A stretch of 64,000 nucleotides of DNA, from contig NZ_ANAY01000001.1 in the NCBI RefSeq assembly GCF_000340965.1, forward strand, positions 124,001 to 188,000, in the 5' to 3' direction. The notes below the pieces were generated by a model that worked only from the letters and a program-made list of their open reading frames with translations, did not search any database and had not been told where the DNA came from. Shown piece by piece: positions 50,210 to 57,912 of this stretch. The stretch comes from Nocardiopsis kunsanensis DSM 44524. Lineage in GTDB: Bacteria > Actinomycetota > Actinomycetes > Streptosporangiales > Streptosporangiaceae. Each line of letters starts with the position of its first letter. Position 1 is the first letter of the stretch. Made by a program: the position numbers and the translations under genes.

Positions 50210-51178
50210 TTACTCGAACAGACTCGTGACGGAGCCGTCGGTGAAGACCTCACGGACGGCACGGGCCACCAGCGGGGCGATCGACAGCTGGGTGAGCTTC
50301 TCGAAGGAGCGCTCCTCCGAGATCGGGAGGGAATTGGTGACGATCACCTCGGAGATCGGCGAGTTCTGCAGGCGCTCGACGGCCGGCCCGGAGAGCACGC
50401 CGTGGGTGGCGGCGGCCACGACCTTGGCGGCCCCCTGTTCGATGAGGGCCTCGGCGGCCTTGACCAGGGTGCCACCGGTGTCGATCATGTCGTCCACCAG
50501 GACACAGGTGCGGCCCTCGACCTCACCGACGACCTCGTGCACCTTGACCTGATTGGCCACGTCCGGGTCGCGGCGCTTGTGGATGATCGCCAAGGGCGAG
50601 CCCAGGCGGTCGGCCCAGCGGTCGGCGGTGCGCACACGGCCGGCGTCCGGGGAGACCACGGTGATGTCGGACAGGTTCAGCTCGTCGGCCACGTAGTCGG
50701 CCAGGATCGGCAGGGCGAACAGGTGGTCGACCGGGCCGTCGAAGAAGCCCTGGATCTGGTCGGTGTGCAGGTCCACCGCCATCATCCGGTCCGCGCCCGC
50801 GGTCCGGAACAGGTCGGTCATCAGGCGGGCCGAGATGGGCTCGCGGCCGCGGTGCTTCTTGTCCTGGCGCGCGTATCCCAGGAACGGGGAGACCACGGTG
50901 ATGCGCTTGGCGGAGGCCCGTTTGAGCGCGTCCACCATGATCAGGTGCTCCATGATCGACTCGTTGACCGGGTCCGCGTGGGTCTGGAGGACGAACGCAT
51001 CACTGCCGCGCACCGACTCCAGGTAGCGGACGAAGATCTCGCTGTTGGCGAAGGTGTCGAACCGGGTGGGGACCACCTCGATCCCCAGCTCCTTCGCCAC
51101 TTCCTCGGCCAGGGCCGGGTGCATACGCCCCGAGAAGAGCATCAGTTGTTTCTGGCCGGTGGCCTTCATCCCGGTCAC
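50210..51178 (-). CDS. prs: Ribose-phosphate pyrophosphokinase (PRPP synthase)
   Basis: Makes PRPP for purine, pyrimidine, His, Trp and cofactor synthesis. The 322-residue protein has LMLFSGRMHPALAEEVA, FANSEIFVRYLESVRG, the flexible loop and catalytic His of YARQDKKHRGREPISARL, DLHTDQIQGFFDGPVDHL and the PRPP-binding loop VLVDDMIDTGGTL. The GTG at 51178 has TGGGGGA in front. Only 16 bases separate it from glmU, so glmU-prs is an operon as in Mycobacterium. Confidence 0.96.
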   Translation of the reverse strand: MTGMKATGQKQLMLFSGRMHPALAEEVAKELGIEVVPTRFDTFANSEIFVRYLESVRGSDAFVLQTHADPVNESIMEHLIMVDALKRASAKRITVVSPFLGYARQDKKHRGREPISARLMTDLFRTAGADRMMAVDLHTDQIQGFFDGPVDHLFALPILADYVADELNLSDITVVSPDAGRVRTADRWADRLGSPLAIIHKRRDPDVANQVKVHEVVGEVEGRTCVLVDDMIDTGGTLVKAAEALIEQGAAKVVAAATHGVLSGPAVERLQNSPISEVIVTNSLPISEERSFEKLTQLSIAPLVARAVREVFTDGSVTSLFE

Positions 51179-51194
51179 GTGTTTTCCCCCACAC

Positions 51195-52658
51195 TCACTG
51201 CTGATTGTCGTCGGCTCTGCGCCGCTCCGCATTGTCGGCCGCCTCCGCGGCTGCCGTCCCGGGCCGCTTGCGCTGGGTCCATCCGTCGATGGTGCGCTGG
51301 CGATGCCCCTCGGAGACCGCGAGTGCCCCGGGCGGGACGTCCTCACGCACGACGCTCCCCGCACCGGAGTAGGCTCCGTCGCCCACCTGCACCGGAGCGA
51401 CGATGGTGTTGTCGCTGCCGATGCGCACGTGGTCGCCGATGGTGCTCCGGGACTTGTTGACCCCGTCGTAGTTGACGAACACCGAGGAGCAGCCGATGTT
51501 GCTGCTCACACCGATGTCGGCGTCGCCCACGTAGGTCAGGTGCGGAACCTTGGAGCCGGTGCCCACGGTCGAGTTCTTGACCTCGACGAAGGCGCCGGCC
51601 TTGGTCCGCTCGGCCAGGCTGGTGCCCGGCCGCAGGTAGGTGTAGGGGCCCACGTCGGCGCCGGGGCCGATCTCGGCCCGCTCTGCGGTGGTCTCCCGGA
51701 CCTCGGCCCCGTCTCCGACCGTGGTGTCGGTGAGCACGGCCCGGGGCCCGACGAGGGCGTCCTCACCGATGGCGGTCGTGCCCATGAGCCGGCAACCCGG
51801 CTCGATCACGGTGTCGGCGCCGATGCGCACCTGCACGTCCACCCATGTGGTGGCGGGGTCCACCACGGTGACACCGGAGCGCATGTGCTGCTCGACGACA
51901 CGGTTGTTGAGCAGACGGCGGGCCTCGGCGAGCTGGACCCGGTCGTTGACGCCCTGGACCTCGTGCCGGTCGCCGGCGGCCCAGGCGCCGACCCGGTGGC
52001 CGTCGCCCCGCAGGATCGACAGGGCGTCGGTGATGTACTCCTCGCCCTTGGCGTTGTCGGTGGACAGGCGCTGCACGACCTTGGCCAGCAGGGAACCGTC
52101 GAAGGCGTACATGCCGGAGTTGATCTCGTCGATCGCGCGCTCCGTCTCGGAGGCGTCGGAGTGTTCGACGATGCCGGCCACGGAGCCGTCGGCCTCGCGC
52201 ACGATACGGCCGTAGCCGTGTGCGTCGGGCACACGGGCCGACAGCACGGTCACGGCGTTGCCCTCGTTCTCGTGGGAGGCGACCAGCTCACCGAGCGTGT
52301 CACCGCGCAGGAGCGGGGTGTCCCCACAGGTCAGGACGACGGTTCCGGAGAGGTCGGCGCCGGCGTCGGCGAGGTGCTCGACCGCCATGCGTACCGCGTG
52401 GCCCGTGCCGTTCTGCTCCTCCTGGACGGCGGTGTCGACCCCGGGAGCGACCTCGGCCAGATGGGCGCGGACCTGCTCGCGGGCGTGACCGACCACGACG
52501 ACCGAGTGTCTCGGCTCGACCTCCCGGGCCGCCGCGACGACGTGGCCGAGCATGCTGCGGCCACCGATCTCGTGGAGGACCTTGGGAAGTTTCGACTTCA
52601 TCCGGGTGCCCTCGCCCGCTGCGAGGACGATGACTGCGGCCGGTCGGTTCACGCTCAC
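51195..52658 (-). CDS. glmU: Bifunctional UDP-N-acetylglucosamine pyrophosphorylase/glucosamine-1-phosphate acetyltransferase
   Basis: Produces UDP-GlcNAc for peptidoglycan. The 487-residue protein has an N-terminal uridylyltransferase domain (VIVLAAGEGTRMKSKLPKVL, QEEQNGTGHAVRMA, CGDTPLLRGDTL) and a C-terminal left-handed beta-helix acetyltransferase (repeats such as IGADTVIEPGCRLMG and VGDGAEVRETT, then SNIGCSSVFVNYDGVNK). The final 30 residues are a charged extension typical of actinobacteria. GTG start at 52658. The tRNA-Gln gene is 260 bases upstream. Confidence 0.96.
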   Translation of the reverse strand: MSVNRPAAVIVLAAGEGTRMKSKLPKVLHEIGGRSMLGHVVAAAREVEPRHSVVVVGHAREQVRAHLAEVAPGVDTAVQEEQNGTGHAVRMAVEHLADAGADLSGTVVLTCGDTPLLRGDTLGELVASHENEGNAVTVLSARVPDAHGYGRIVREADGSVAGIVEHSDASETERAIDEINSGMYAFDGSLLAKVVQRLSTDNAKGEEYITDALSILRGDGHRVGAWAAGDRHEVQGVNDRVQLAEARRLLNNRVVEQHMRSGVTVVDPATTWVDVQVRIGADTVIEPGCRLMGTTAIGEDALVGPRAVLTDTTVGDGAEVRETTAERAEIGPGADVGPYTYLRPGTSLAERTKAGAFVEVKNSTVGTGSKVPHLTYVGDADIGVSSNIGCSSVFVNYDGVNKSRSTIGDHVRIGSDNTIVAPVQVGDGAYSGAGSVVREDVPPGALAVSEGHRQRTIDGWTQRKRPGTAAAEAADNAERRRADDNQQ

Positions 52659-52918
52659 AGAAGGAGACCCCTCGTGATAGCTGGCGGTTGAAGTGTCGGC
52701 TCACCCTCCGGCGGCGCGCGACCCGCGGGTGCCGCACGGGCGGCCGTCGAGACCTGCGGCCAACATGGGAAGGATACATGCGCCTCACCTCCGCCTCAGT
52801 GGGCGTCACGCCCGGTGGCGGGGGTTCGATCCGGCCCTCGCCCGTCAGGAGGCGTTCAGCGCGTGTGTGTGAGATGGGCCGCGTACACCCGTGCTCGCGG
52901 GTCGGCGGCCTTTCCCAG

Positions 52919-52989
52919 CTCCCGGACCAGGACTCGAACCTGGACGATAGGGACCAAAACCCCACATGCTGCCATTACATCATCCGGGA
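52919..52989 (-). tRNA. tRNA-Gln (anticodon TTG)
   Basis: A 71-base cloverleaf on the minus strand: acceptor TCCCGGA with TCCGGGA, D-stem ATGT with GCAT, anticodon stem TGGGG with CCCTA around the loop TTTTGGT (anticodon TTG), and T-arm CCAGG-TTCGAGT-CCTGG. Discriminator base is G; CCA is not encoded. It lies upstream of glmU-prs, as in Mycobacterium. Confidence 0.93.
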
Positions 52990-53061
52990 TGGCGGGCGAG
53001 AAGTCGTCGCGCCCGTCCGCTCCGGACCAAACATAGCGCGTTTCCACGGGGACTTGCCAAA

Positions 53062-53098
53062 CCTACGCCTACGTAGGTTACGGTTACGTAAGTATAGG
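53062..53098. promoter_or_regulatory. Desaturase promoter with TACGTA repeats
   Basis: A dense repeat cluster: CCTACG twice in tandem (53062-53073), the palindrome CCTACGTAGG (53068-53077), GTTACG twice in tandem (53077-53088) and the palindrome TTACGTAA (53084-53091), running into a -10-like TATAGG (53093-53098). It looks like a cooperative repressor site, possibly for the TetR protein encoded after the desaturase. Confidence 0.6.
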
Positions 53099-53184
53099 TC
53101 AGGCCACCGCGAGGGGTCTGCCAGTCCGGCCCACACATGCCCTGACCAGCGATAGAACGCCATCCGGCCCCGCAGACCCGAGGT

Positions 53185-54156
53185 ATGAGTGCCATGACCG
53201 CTGCTCCAGACGCACCCGTCACCGAGCCCCGGAAGAAACGCGAACCGATCCCGGAGTACGAGCCCGAACCCCGTGGCAAGGCCGAGCGCTACACGGTCTT
53301 CGCGTTCGTGTTCGTCCCGCTCCTCGCCCTGCTCGCCGCCGTCCCCTTCTTCTGGGGCTGGGGGCTCTCCCTGCTCGACATCGCGATCGCCGCGGTCTTC
53401 TACGTGATCAGCGGTCTGGGCATCACGGTCGGTTTCCACCGCCTGTTCACGCACGGCTCCTACCGCGCCAAACGGCCGCTCAAGATCGCGCTGGCGATCG
53501 CCGGCTCCATGGCCATCGAGGGGAGCGTCGTCAAGTGGGTGGCCGACCACCGCCGCCACCACAAGTACGCCGACGCCGAGGGCGACCCGCACTCGCCGTG
53601 GCGCTTCGGCGAGGACTGGAAGTCGGTCGCCAAGGGCCTCTACTACGCGCACATGGCGTGGATGTACCTGGACGAGAAGAAGACCTCGCCGCGCAGGTTC
53701 GCACCGGACCTGCTCAAGGACCGCGACATCGCCCTCATCGACAAGCTGTTCCTGCCGATCGTGCTCTTCTCCCTGTTCGCCCCCGCCCTCATCGGCGGCC
53801 TGGTCACCATGTCCTGGTGGGGCGCCCTGACCGCGTTCTTCTGGGCGAGCCTGGTGCGGGTGGCCCTGCTGCACCACGTGACGTGGTCGGTCAACTCCAT
53901 CTGCCACACCATCGGTGAGGAGAACTTCGAGGTCCGCGACCGCTCCCGCAACGTGTGGTGGCTGGCAGTTCCCTCCTTCGGTGAGTCCTGGCACAACCTG
54001 CACCACGCCGACCCCACCTGCGCCCGGCACGGTGCGCTCAAGGGCCAGATCGACATCTCCGCCCGCACCATCTGGGTCTTCGAGAAGCTCGGTTGGGCGA
54101 CCAAGGTCCGTTGGCCCAACAACGACCGACTCGCCGCCAAGCGCGTGAAGGTCTAG
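53185..54156 (+). CDS. Acyl-CoA/stearoyl desaturase (membrane di-iron)
   Basis: A 323-residue membrane fatty-acid desaturase of the acyl-CoA delta-9 type. All three histidine boxes of the di-iron site are present: GFHRLFTHGSYRA (HRLFTH), DHRRHHKYADAEGDPH (HRRHH) and ESWHNLHHADPTCARHG (HNLHH). Hydrophobic helices flank them (VFAFVFVPLLALLAAVPFF; LPIVLFSLFAPALIGGLV). It introduces a double bond into saturated chains to tune membrane fluidity. Start at 53185; an ATG at 53194 is also possible. A TnpB-type relic begins five bases after the stop, and a TetR gene follows on the same strand. Confidence 0.93.
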   Translation: MSAMTAAPDAPVTEPRKKREPIPEYEPEPRGKAERYTVFAFVFVPLLALLAAVPFFWGWGLSLLDIAIAAVFYVISGLGITVGFHRLFTHGSYRAKRPLKIALAIAGSMAIEGSVVKWVADHRRHHKYADAEGDPHSPWRFGEDWKSVAKGLYYAHMAWMYLDEKKTSPRRFAPDLLKDRDIALIDKLFLPIVLFSLFAPALIGGLVTMSWWGALTAFFWASLVRVALLHHVTWSVNSICHTIGEENFEVRDRSRNVWWLAVPSFGESWHNLHHADPTCARHGALKGQIDISARTIWVFEKLGWATKVRWPNNDRLAAKRVKV

Positions 54157-54161
54157 GATCG

Positions 54162-54440
54162 TTGACGTCCTCCCCGGAGGATTCCCACAGCCTCGCGACT
54201 GTAGGCGCGGAGCGCCTCACGGCGTCCGCCGGTTCCTGTTCCATCGGCCGGCGCCCCATCCGGAAGATGTGGTCTTACCCTGCCTCCGCAGGCGTTCAGG
54301 ATCTCCGCCCGCCCGGCGGCGACCTGCCGACGGGTTTGCTTCTCACCCACCGGAAATACAGAAAGTACGCAACCAAGAACCCACCGCGCAGAGCAGAGCC
54401 GATTCACCTCCGGTCTGAAGACCGGAGCGCTCTCGGACAA
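54162..54440 (-). mobile_element. Internally deleted IS200/IS605-type (TnpB) element
   Basis: A 280-base relic between the desaturase and TetR genes. The left edge, TTGACGTCCTCCCC with GGATTCCCAC following, is the complement of the right end found in actinobacterial TnpB elements (GGGGAGGACGTCAA on the minus strand). At the other side is a 20-base palindrome CTCCGGTCTGAAGACCGGAG (54408-54427), like the left-end hairpin. Between them are only the last codons of a tnpB-like gene and the GC-rich stem-loops expected of its omega RNA. Transposase and most of tnpB are missing, so it is a MITE-like derivative. Outer limits are approximate. Confidence 0.7.
54165..54341 (-). pseudogene. Remnant of a tnpB C-terminus
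   Basis: A minus-strand frame reads VGEKQTRRQVAAGRAEILNA then CGGRVRPHLP, strongly resembling the end of actinobacterial TnpB proteins, where a Zn-ribbon domain is followed by such a tail. The rest of the gene, with RuvC and Zn-ribbon domains, is absent. The frame runs into the right-end region of the element. Confidence 0.6.
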
Positions 54441-54454
54441 GACAGGTAGCCATC

Positions 54455-55120
54455 ATGGGAGTAGCCGACAGCGATCAGAAGGTCCACGTGCGCCGCAAGC
54501 GCATGACGGGCAAGGAGCGTCGGCAGCAGCTCGTCGAGATCGGCCGCGAGCTGTTCGCCGAGCGCGGGTACGACGCGACTTCCGTGGAAGAGATCGCAGC
54601 ACGGGCCGGTGTCTCCAAACCCGTGGTCTACGAGCACTTCGGCGGGAAGGAAGGCATCTACGCGGTCGTCGTCGACCGTGAGATGCGCCTGCTGCTGGAC
54701 ATGATGGGCGAGGCCCTGACCGCCGACCAGGCCCGCAGCAAGATCGAGAAGGCCGCGCTGGCGCTGCTGCGCTACGTCGAGGAGAACACGACGGGGTTCC
54801 GGGTCCTGACCCGCGACTCCCACGTCGCCTCGGGCACCGGCAGTTTCGCCGGCCTCATCAACGACATCGCCAGCCAGGTCGAGCACATCATGGTGGCCGA
54901 GTTCGAGGAGCACGGTTACGACCCCTCCCTGGCACCCATGTACGCACAGGCGCTGGTGGGCATGTGGGCCCTGACCGGCCAGTGGTGGCTCGAGGTGCGC
55001 AGGCCCCGCCGTGAGGTGGTCGCCGCTCACCTGGTGAACCTGGCCTGGAACGGCCTGTCCAGCCTGGAGGCCAAGCCGAAGCTGGCGGCGAAGCCGAAGG
55101 GGCGCCGTTCGGGACGCTGA
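54455..55120 (+). CDS. TetR-family transcriptional regulator
   Basis: A 221-residue TetR repressor. DNA-binding domain (about 18-65): RRQQLVEIGRELFAERGYDATSVEEIAARAGVSKPVVYEHFGGK, here cited in part as AARAGVSKPVVYEHFGGKEG. The C-terminal ligand domain has LRYVEENTTGFRVLTRDSH and ALVGMWALTGQWWLEVRRP, and a basic tail. It follows the desaturase in the same direction after the TnpB relic, and similar regulators near desaturases control membrane lipid composition; control of the desaturase through the TACGTA repeats is an inference. A hairpin ends the gene. Confidence 0.88.
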   Translation: MGVADSDQKVHVRRKRMTGKERRQQLVEIGRELFAERGYDATSVEEIAARAGVSKPVVYEHFGGKEGIYAVVVDREMRLLLDMMGEALTADQARSKIEKAALALLRYVEENTTGFRVLTRDSHVASGTGSFAGLINDIASQVEHIMVAEFEEHGYDPSLAPMYAQALVGMWALTGQWWLEVRRPRREVVAAHLVNLAWNGLSSLEAKPKLAAKPKGRRSGR

Positions 55121-55140
55121 TCTTCCGGGTACGAAGCTTC

Positions 55141-55175
55141 GTGGGACGGGTGCGCACTTCGCATACCCGTCCCAC
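55141..55175 (+). terminator. Terminator after the TetR gene
   Basis: GTGGGACGGG and CCCGTCCCAC are perfect 10-base arms; the inner TGCG and CGCA extend the pairing. It abuts the MarR promoter. Confidence 0.7.
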
Positions 55176-55177
55176 TA

Positions 55178-55191
55178 TCTTGATGTCAAGA
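55178..55191. promoter_or_regulatory. MarR-type operator
   Basis: TCTTGA-TG-TCAAGA is a perfect palindrome of the kind bound by MarR-family dimers. It lies two bases before the -10 of the marR gene, so bound protein would prevent initiation: classic autorepression. Confidence 0.7.
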
Positions 55192-55193
55192 GA

Positions 55194-55199
55194 TATACT
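55194..55199 (+). promoter_or_regulatory. Leaderless -10 of the MarR gene
   Basis: TATACT, near perfect consensus, six bases before the ATG at 55206. Confidence 0.6.
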
Positions 55200-55205
55200 G
55201 GGCCC

Positions 55206-55715
55206 ATGCGCGATGAGGTGGATGGGTTGATCGAGGCGTGGCGGAGCCAGCGTCCGGACGTCGATGTACGGCCGCTGGAAGTCTTCAGCCGTGTCTCGCG
55301 TCTGTCCCGGCACCTGGACCGTGCCCGCAGGACGGTCTTCACCGAGCACGCCATCGAACCCTGGGAGTTCGACGTGCTCGCGGAACTGCGCCGTTCCGGG
55401 CCTCCCTACGAGCTCAGTCCCGGCCGTCTCCTGCGCGCCACCCTCGTCACCTCCGGGACCATGACCAACCGGGTGGACCGCCTGGCCGCGGCCGGTCTCG
55501 TACGCCGCCGCCCGGACCCGGCCGACAAACGCGGGGTGCTCGTGCGGCTCACCGACAAGGGTGCCGAGCACATCGACGACGCCCTCGCCTCCCTCCTGAG
55601 CTACGAGGAGGGTCTCCTCGCCCCCATGCAGGCCGAGGACCGCGAACAGCTCGCATCGTTACTGAGAAGCCTTCTCGCACCTCTCGACAAAGGTCCCGAG
55701 GGTCCGCGAAGCTAG
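55206..55715 (+). CDS. MarR-family transcriptional regulator
   Basis: A 169-residue MarR-type winged-helix regulator. The DNA-binding part spans about residues 50-120: PWEFDVLAELRRSGPPYEL, SPGRLLRATLVTSGTMTNRVDRLA (recognition helix) and the wing RRRPDPADKRGVLVRLTDKG. N- and C-terminal helices form the dimer. A perfect palindrome TCTTGATGTCAAGA overlaps its promoter, so it should repress itself. The ligand and other targets are unknown; the downstream GDSL gene is separated by 91 bases and may or may not be in the same unit. Confidence 0.92.
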   Translation: MRDEVDGLIEAWRSQRPDVDVRPLEVFSRVSRLSRHLDRARRTVFTEHAIEPWEFDVLAELRRSGPPYELSPGRLLRATLVTSGTMTNRVDRLAAAGLVRRRPDPADKRGVLVRLTDKGAEHIDDALASLLSYEEGLLAPMQAEDREQLASLLRSLLAPLDKGPEGPRS

Positions 55716-55806
55716 TCCTCACTCGGCGGTACACAGCGCTCTCAACGCCGGTGTGTCCGCCCCGGGCGCGGCCCCTTCCCCCGAGCACACCGGTTGGAGT
55801 CCCACA

Positions 55807-56823
55807 GTGAGAACGCGATGGGCGGCGCTGACCGCCGCGACCGCCACGATCCTGGTCGCCACGGCCTGTGGCGGTGACGACGGGAGCGGCGGCGACGGAG
55901 CGTCCGGCAACGAGCCCGGCTACTACCTGTCGTTGGGGGACTCCCTCACGGTCGGTGTGCAACCCGACGACAACGGGACCCTGCAGGAGACCCGGGACGG
56001 CTACACCGACGTGCTGTACAGGAACCTCTACGACACCGACTCCACCCTCCAGCACGAGCGCATGGGCTGCGGCGGCGAGGACACCACCTCCTTCCTCCGG
56101 GGCGGCAACGGCCAGTGCGAGGACGAGTACGGGGGCGCGTCCCAGATGGAGGCCGCCGAGGACTTCCTCGACGAACACGGGGACCGGGTCGAACTGGTCA
56201 CCCTCACCATCGGCGGTAACAACTTCACCGGCTGCGTGGACGATCTCGACATCGAGGAGGGCGACGGGCCCACCGTCGACGTCGACTGCGTCGAGGACGG
56301 CCTGGAACGCATCGGGACGGAGCTGCCCGAGATCACCGAGCGGCTGAGCGCGGCCGCCGGCGAGGACACCCGGATCGTCGCTATGACCTACTACAACCCC
56401 TTCCTCGCCGCCCTGCTGTTGGAGGACGAGGAAGAGGCCGAGGACGAGGAAGGCTCCGGGGACGAGGAGAGCCCCGAGGGCAAGGCCACGGACGAGGAGC
56501 CCCCCGAGGGCGACGGGGAGGTCGAGGGCGAACTTCCCGGCGACGAGGACGTGGTCGAGTACGCCACCGGGGTCCTGGAGGAGATGAACGAGTCGATGCG
56601 TGAGACCTACGCGGCGGACGGCATCGACGTCGCCGACGTGGCCGACCTGTTCGACTCCTCCGACTTCGACGTGCCCGAGAACAGCGAGACGGGCATGCCC
56701 GCGAACGTGCAGGCGATCTGCGACTGGACCTGGATGTGCGACACAGCGGTCGGCCCGGACATCCACACGAACAAGGCCGGAGCCCAGGAGATCGCCGGGG
56801 CCTTCGAGGACCAGCTGCGCTGA
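55807..56823 (+). CDS. Secreted SGNH/GDSL hydrolase, probable lipoprotein
   Basis: A 338-residue exported hydrolase of the GDSL/SGNH family, related to the actinobacterial SEST-like esterases. Signal peptide VRTRWAALTAATATILVATA ends at a Cys (TACGGDDG) that may be lipidated. Blocks: YYLSLGDSLTVG (catalytic Ser), TLTIGGNNFTGC (GxN oxyanion Asn) and VGPDIHTNKAGAQ (Asp-x-x-His catalytic pair). Between about 205 and 255 lies an unusual, very acidic insertion rich in Glu/Asp/Gly/Pro. GGAG seven bases before supports the GTG start at 55807. Substrate, perhaps lipid or ester, is unknown. Confidence 0.87.
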   Translation: MRTRWAALTAATATILVATACGGDDGSGGDGASGNEPGYYLSLGDSLTVGVQPDDNGTLQETRDGYTDVLYRNLYDTDSTLQHERMGCGGEDTTSFLRGGNGQCEDEYGGASQMEAAEDFLDEHGDRVELVTLTIGGNNFTGCVDDLDIEEGDGPTVDVDCVEDGLERIGTELPEITERLSAAAGEDTRIVAMTYYNPFLAALLLEDEEEAEDEEGSGDEESPEGKATDEEPPEGDGEVEGELPGDEDVVEYATGVLEEMNESMRETYAADGIDVADVADLFDSSDFDVPENSETGMPANVQAICDWTWMCDTAVGPDIHTNKAGAQEIAGAFEDQLR

Positions 56824-56862
56824 CCAGTGCGGGCCCGGTGGACGACCACCGGGCCCCGGGTC

Positions 56863-57831
56863 TCAGACGGCGGCTCGGGCCGAGACCGCAGCTGCGGTCT
56901 CGGCCTCGACGAGATCGGCGTTGATGCCGGCTCCGGCCCTCGTTCCGGCCGCGGCAGCGGCCACGATCTGTCCCGAGGGGTCGGCGACGTTGCCGGCCGC
57001 GTACACGCCGGGTACCGAGGTGGCGCTCATCGCATCGACGGGGACCTTGCTGCCGAAGACCTCCCCCGCCGCCTCCAGCGGTTCGGTCGCCACCCCCAAG
57101 GACTCCAGGACCGCGGAACGGGCGTTCATCGCGGTCCCGACGACGACGGCCTCCACCGGGAACTGGTACCCCTCCGCGAGGCGCAGGCCGCGGATCCGAC
57201 CGTCGGCGGACTCCACCGAACGCACACGTCCCTCGACGACCGTGACGCCGCGTGCGGCCAGGCGCTCGTACTGCTCGTCGGTGGGGTCGGGCGCGGTGTG
57301 CAGGAAGAGCGTGACGTCGTCGCTCCACTGGCTCCACATCAGGGCCGAGTGCACGGCCATCGGGTTGCTCGCGACCACACCGATCCGCTGGTCCCGGACC
57401 TCCCACCCGTGGCAGTAGGGGCAGTGCAGTACACCGCTCCCCCAGTGCTCGGCCAGACCGTCGATGTCGGGAAGCCCGTCGACGAGTCCGGTGGTGACCA
57501 GCAGGCGGCGGCCGCGCACCGCGCTGCCGTCGCCGAGCACCACCGTGAGGGCCTCGCCCTCGTGCTCGGCACGGACGGCCGTCCCGTGTCGGAAACGGAC
57601 GCCGTACCCCTCGGCCTCGGCACGCCCCAGGTCGAGGATCTCGCCGGGTGCGGCGCCCTCGCGTGTCAGGTAGGCGTGGGCGTGCTCGGCCGGGGCGTTG
57701 CGCGGGGTGCCGTCGTCGACCACCAGCACCGACCGGCGGGCCCGGCCGAGCGTGACGGCGGCGCTGAGACCGGCGGGGCCGCCGCCCACGATCACCGTGT
57801 CGAAGAGTTCGGTCCTGCTCTGTGTCTGCAT
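56863..57831 (-). CDS. Thioredoxin-reductase-like FAD/NAD(P)-dependent oxidoreductase
   Basis: A 322-residue flavoprotein related to low-molecular-weight thioredoxin reductase: FAD loop FDTVIVGGGPAGLSAAVTLG, redox motif LHCPYCHGWEVRD (CxxC), and VPGVYAAGNVADPSGQIV near the C-terminus. It differs from true TrxB by lacking the usual ATCDGF context, and the CPYCHG subgroup is of unknown electron acceptor. It is divergent from the XRE-cupin regulator with 81 bases between the starts, holding TTGCC-N5-GGCAA. GGAGG precedes the ATG at 57831. Confidence 0.88.
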   Translation of the reverse strand: MQTQSRTELFDTVIVGGGPAGLSAAVTLGRARRSVLVVDDGTPRNAPAEHAHAYLTREGAAPGEILDLGRAEAEGYGVRFRHGTAVRAEHEGEALTVVLGDGSAVRGRRLLVTTGLVDGLPDIDGLAEHWGSGVLHCPYCHGWEVRDQRIGVVASNPMAVHSALMWSQWSDDVTLFLHTAPDPTDEQYERLAARGVTVVEGRVRSVESADGRIRGLRLAEGYQFPVEAVVVGTAMNARSAVLESLGVATEPLEAAGEVFGSKVPVDAMSATSVPGVYAAGNVADPSGQIVAAAAAGTRAGAGINADLVEAETAAAVSARAAV

Positions 57832-57876
57832 GTCGTGTCCTCCCATGCCGAGCAGGATCGGCGAACGATCCCCAGG

Positions 57877-57904
57877 TTGACAATCTTTCTTGCCAATGCG
57901 GCAA
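57877..57904. promoter_or_regulatory. Shared operator/promoter of XRE-cupin and flavoprotein genes
   Basis: TTGACA at 57877-57882, a perfect -35 for the regulator, is followed by the palindrome TTGCC-AATGC-GGCAA (57890-57904) between it and the regulator start. Likely binding site of the XRE protein. Confidence 0.55.
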
Positions 57905-57912
57905 TATCGGGT

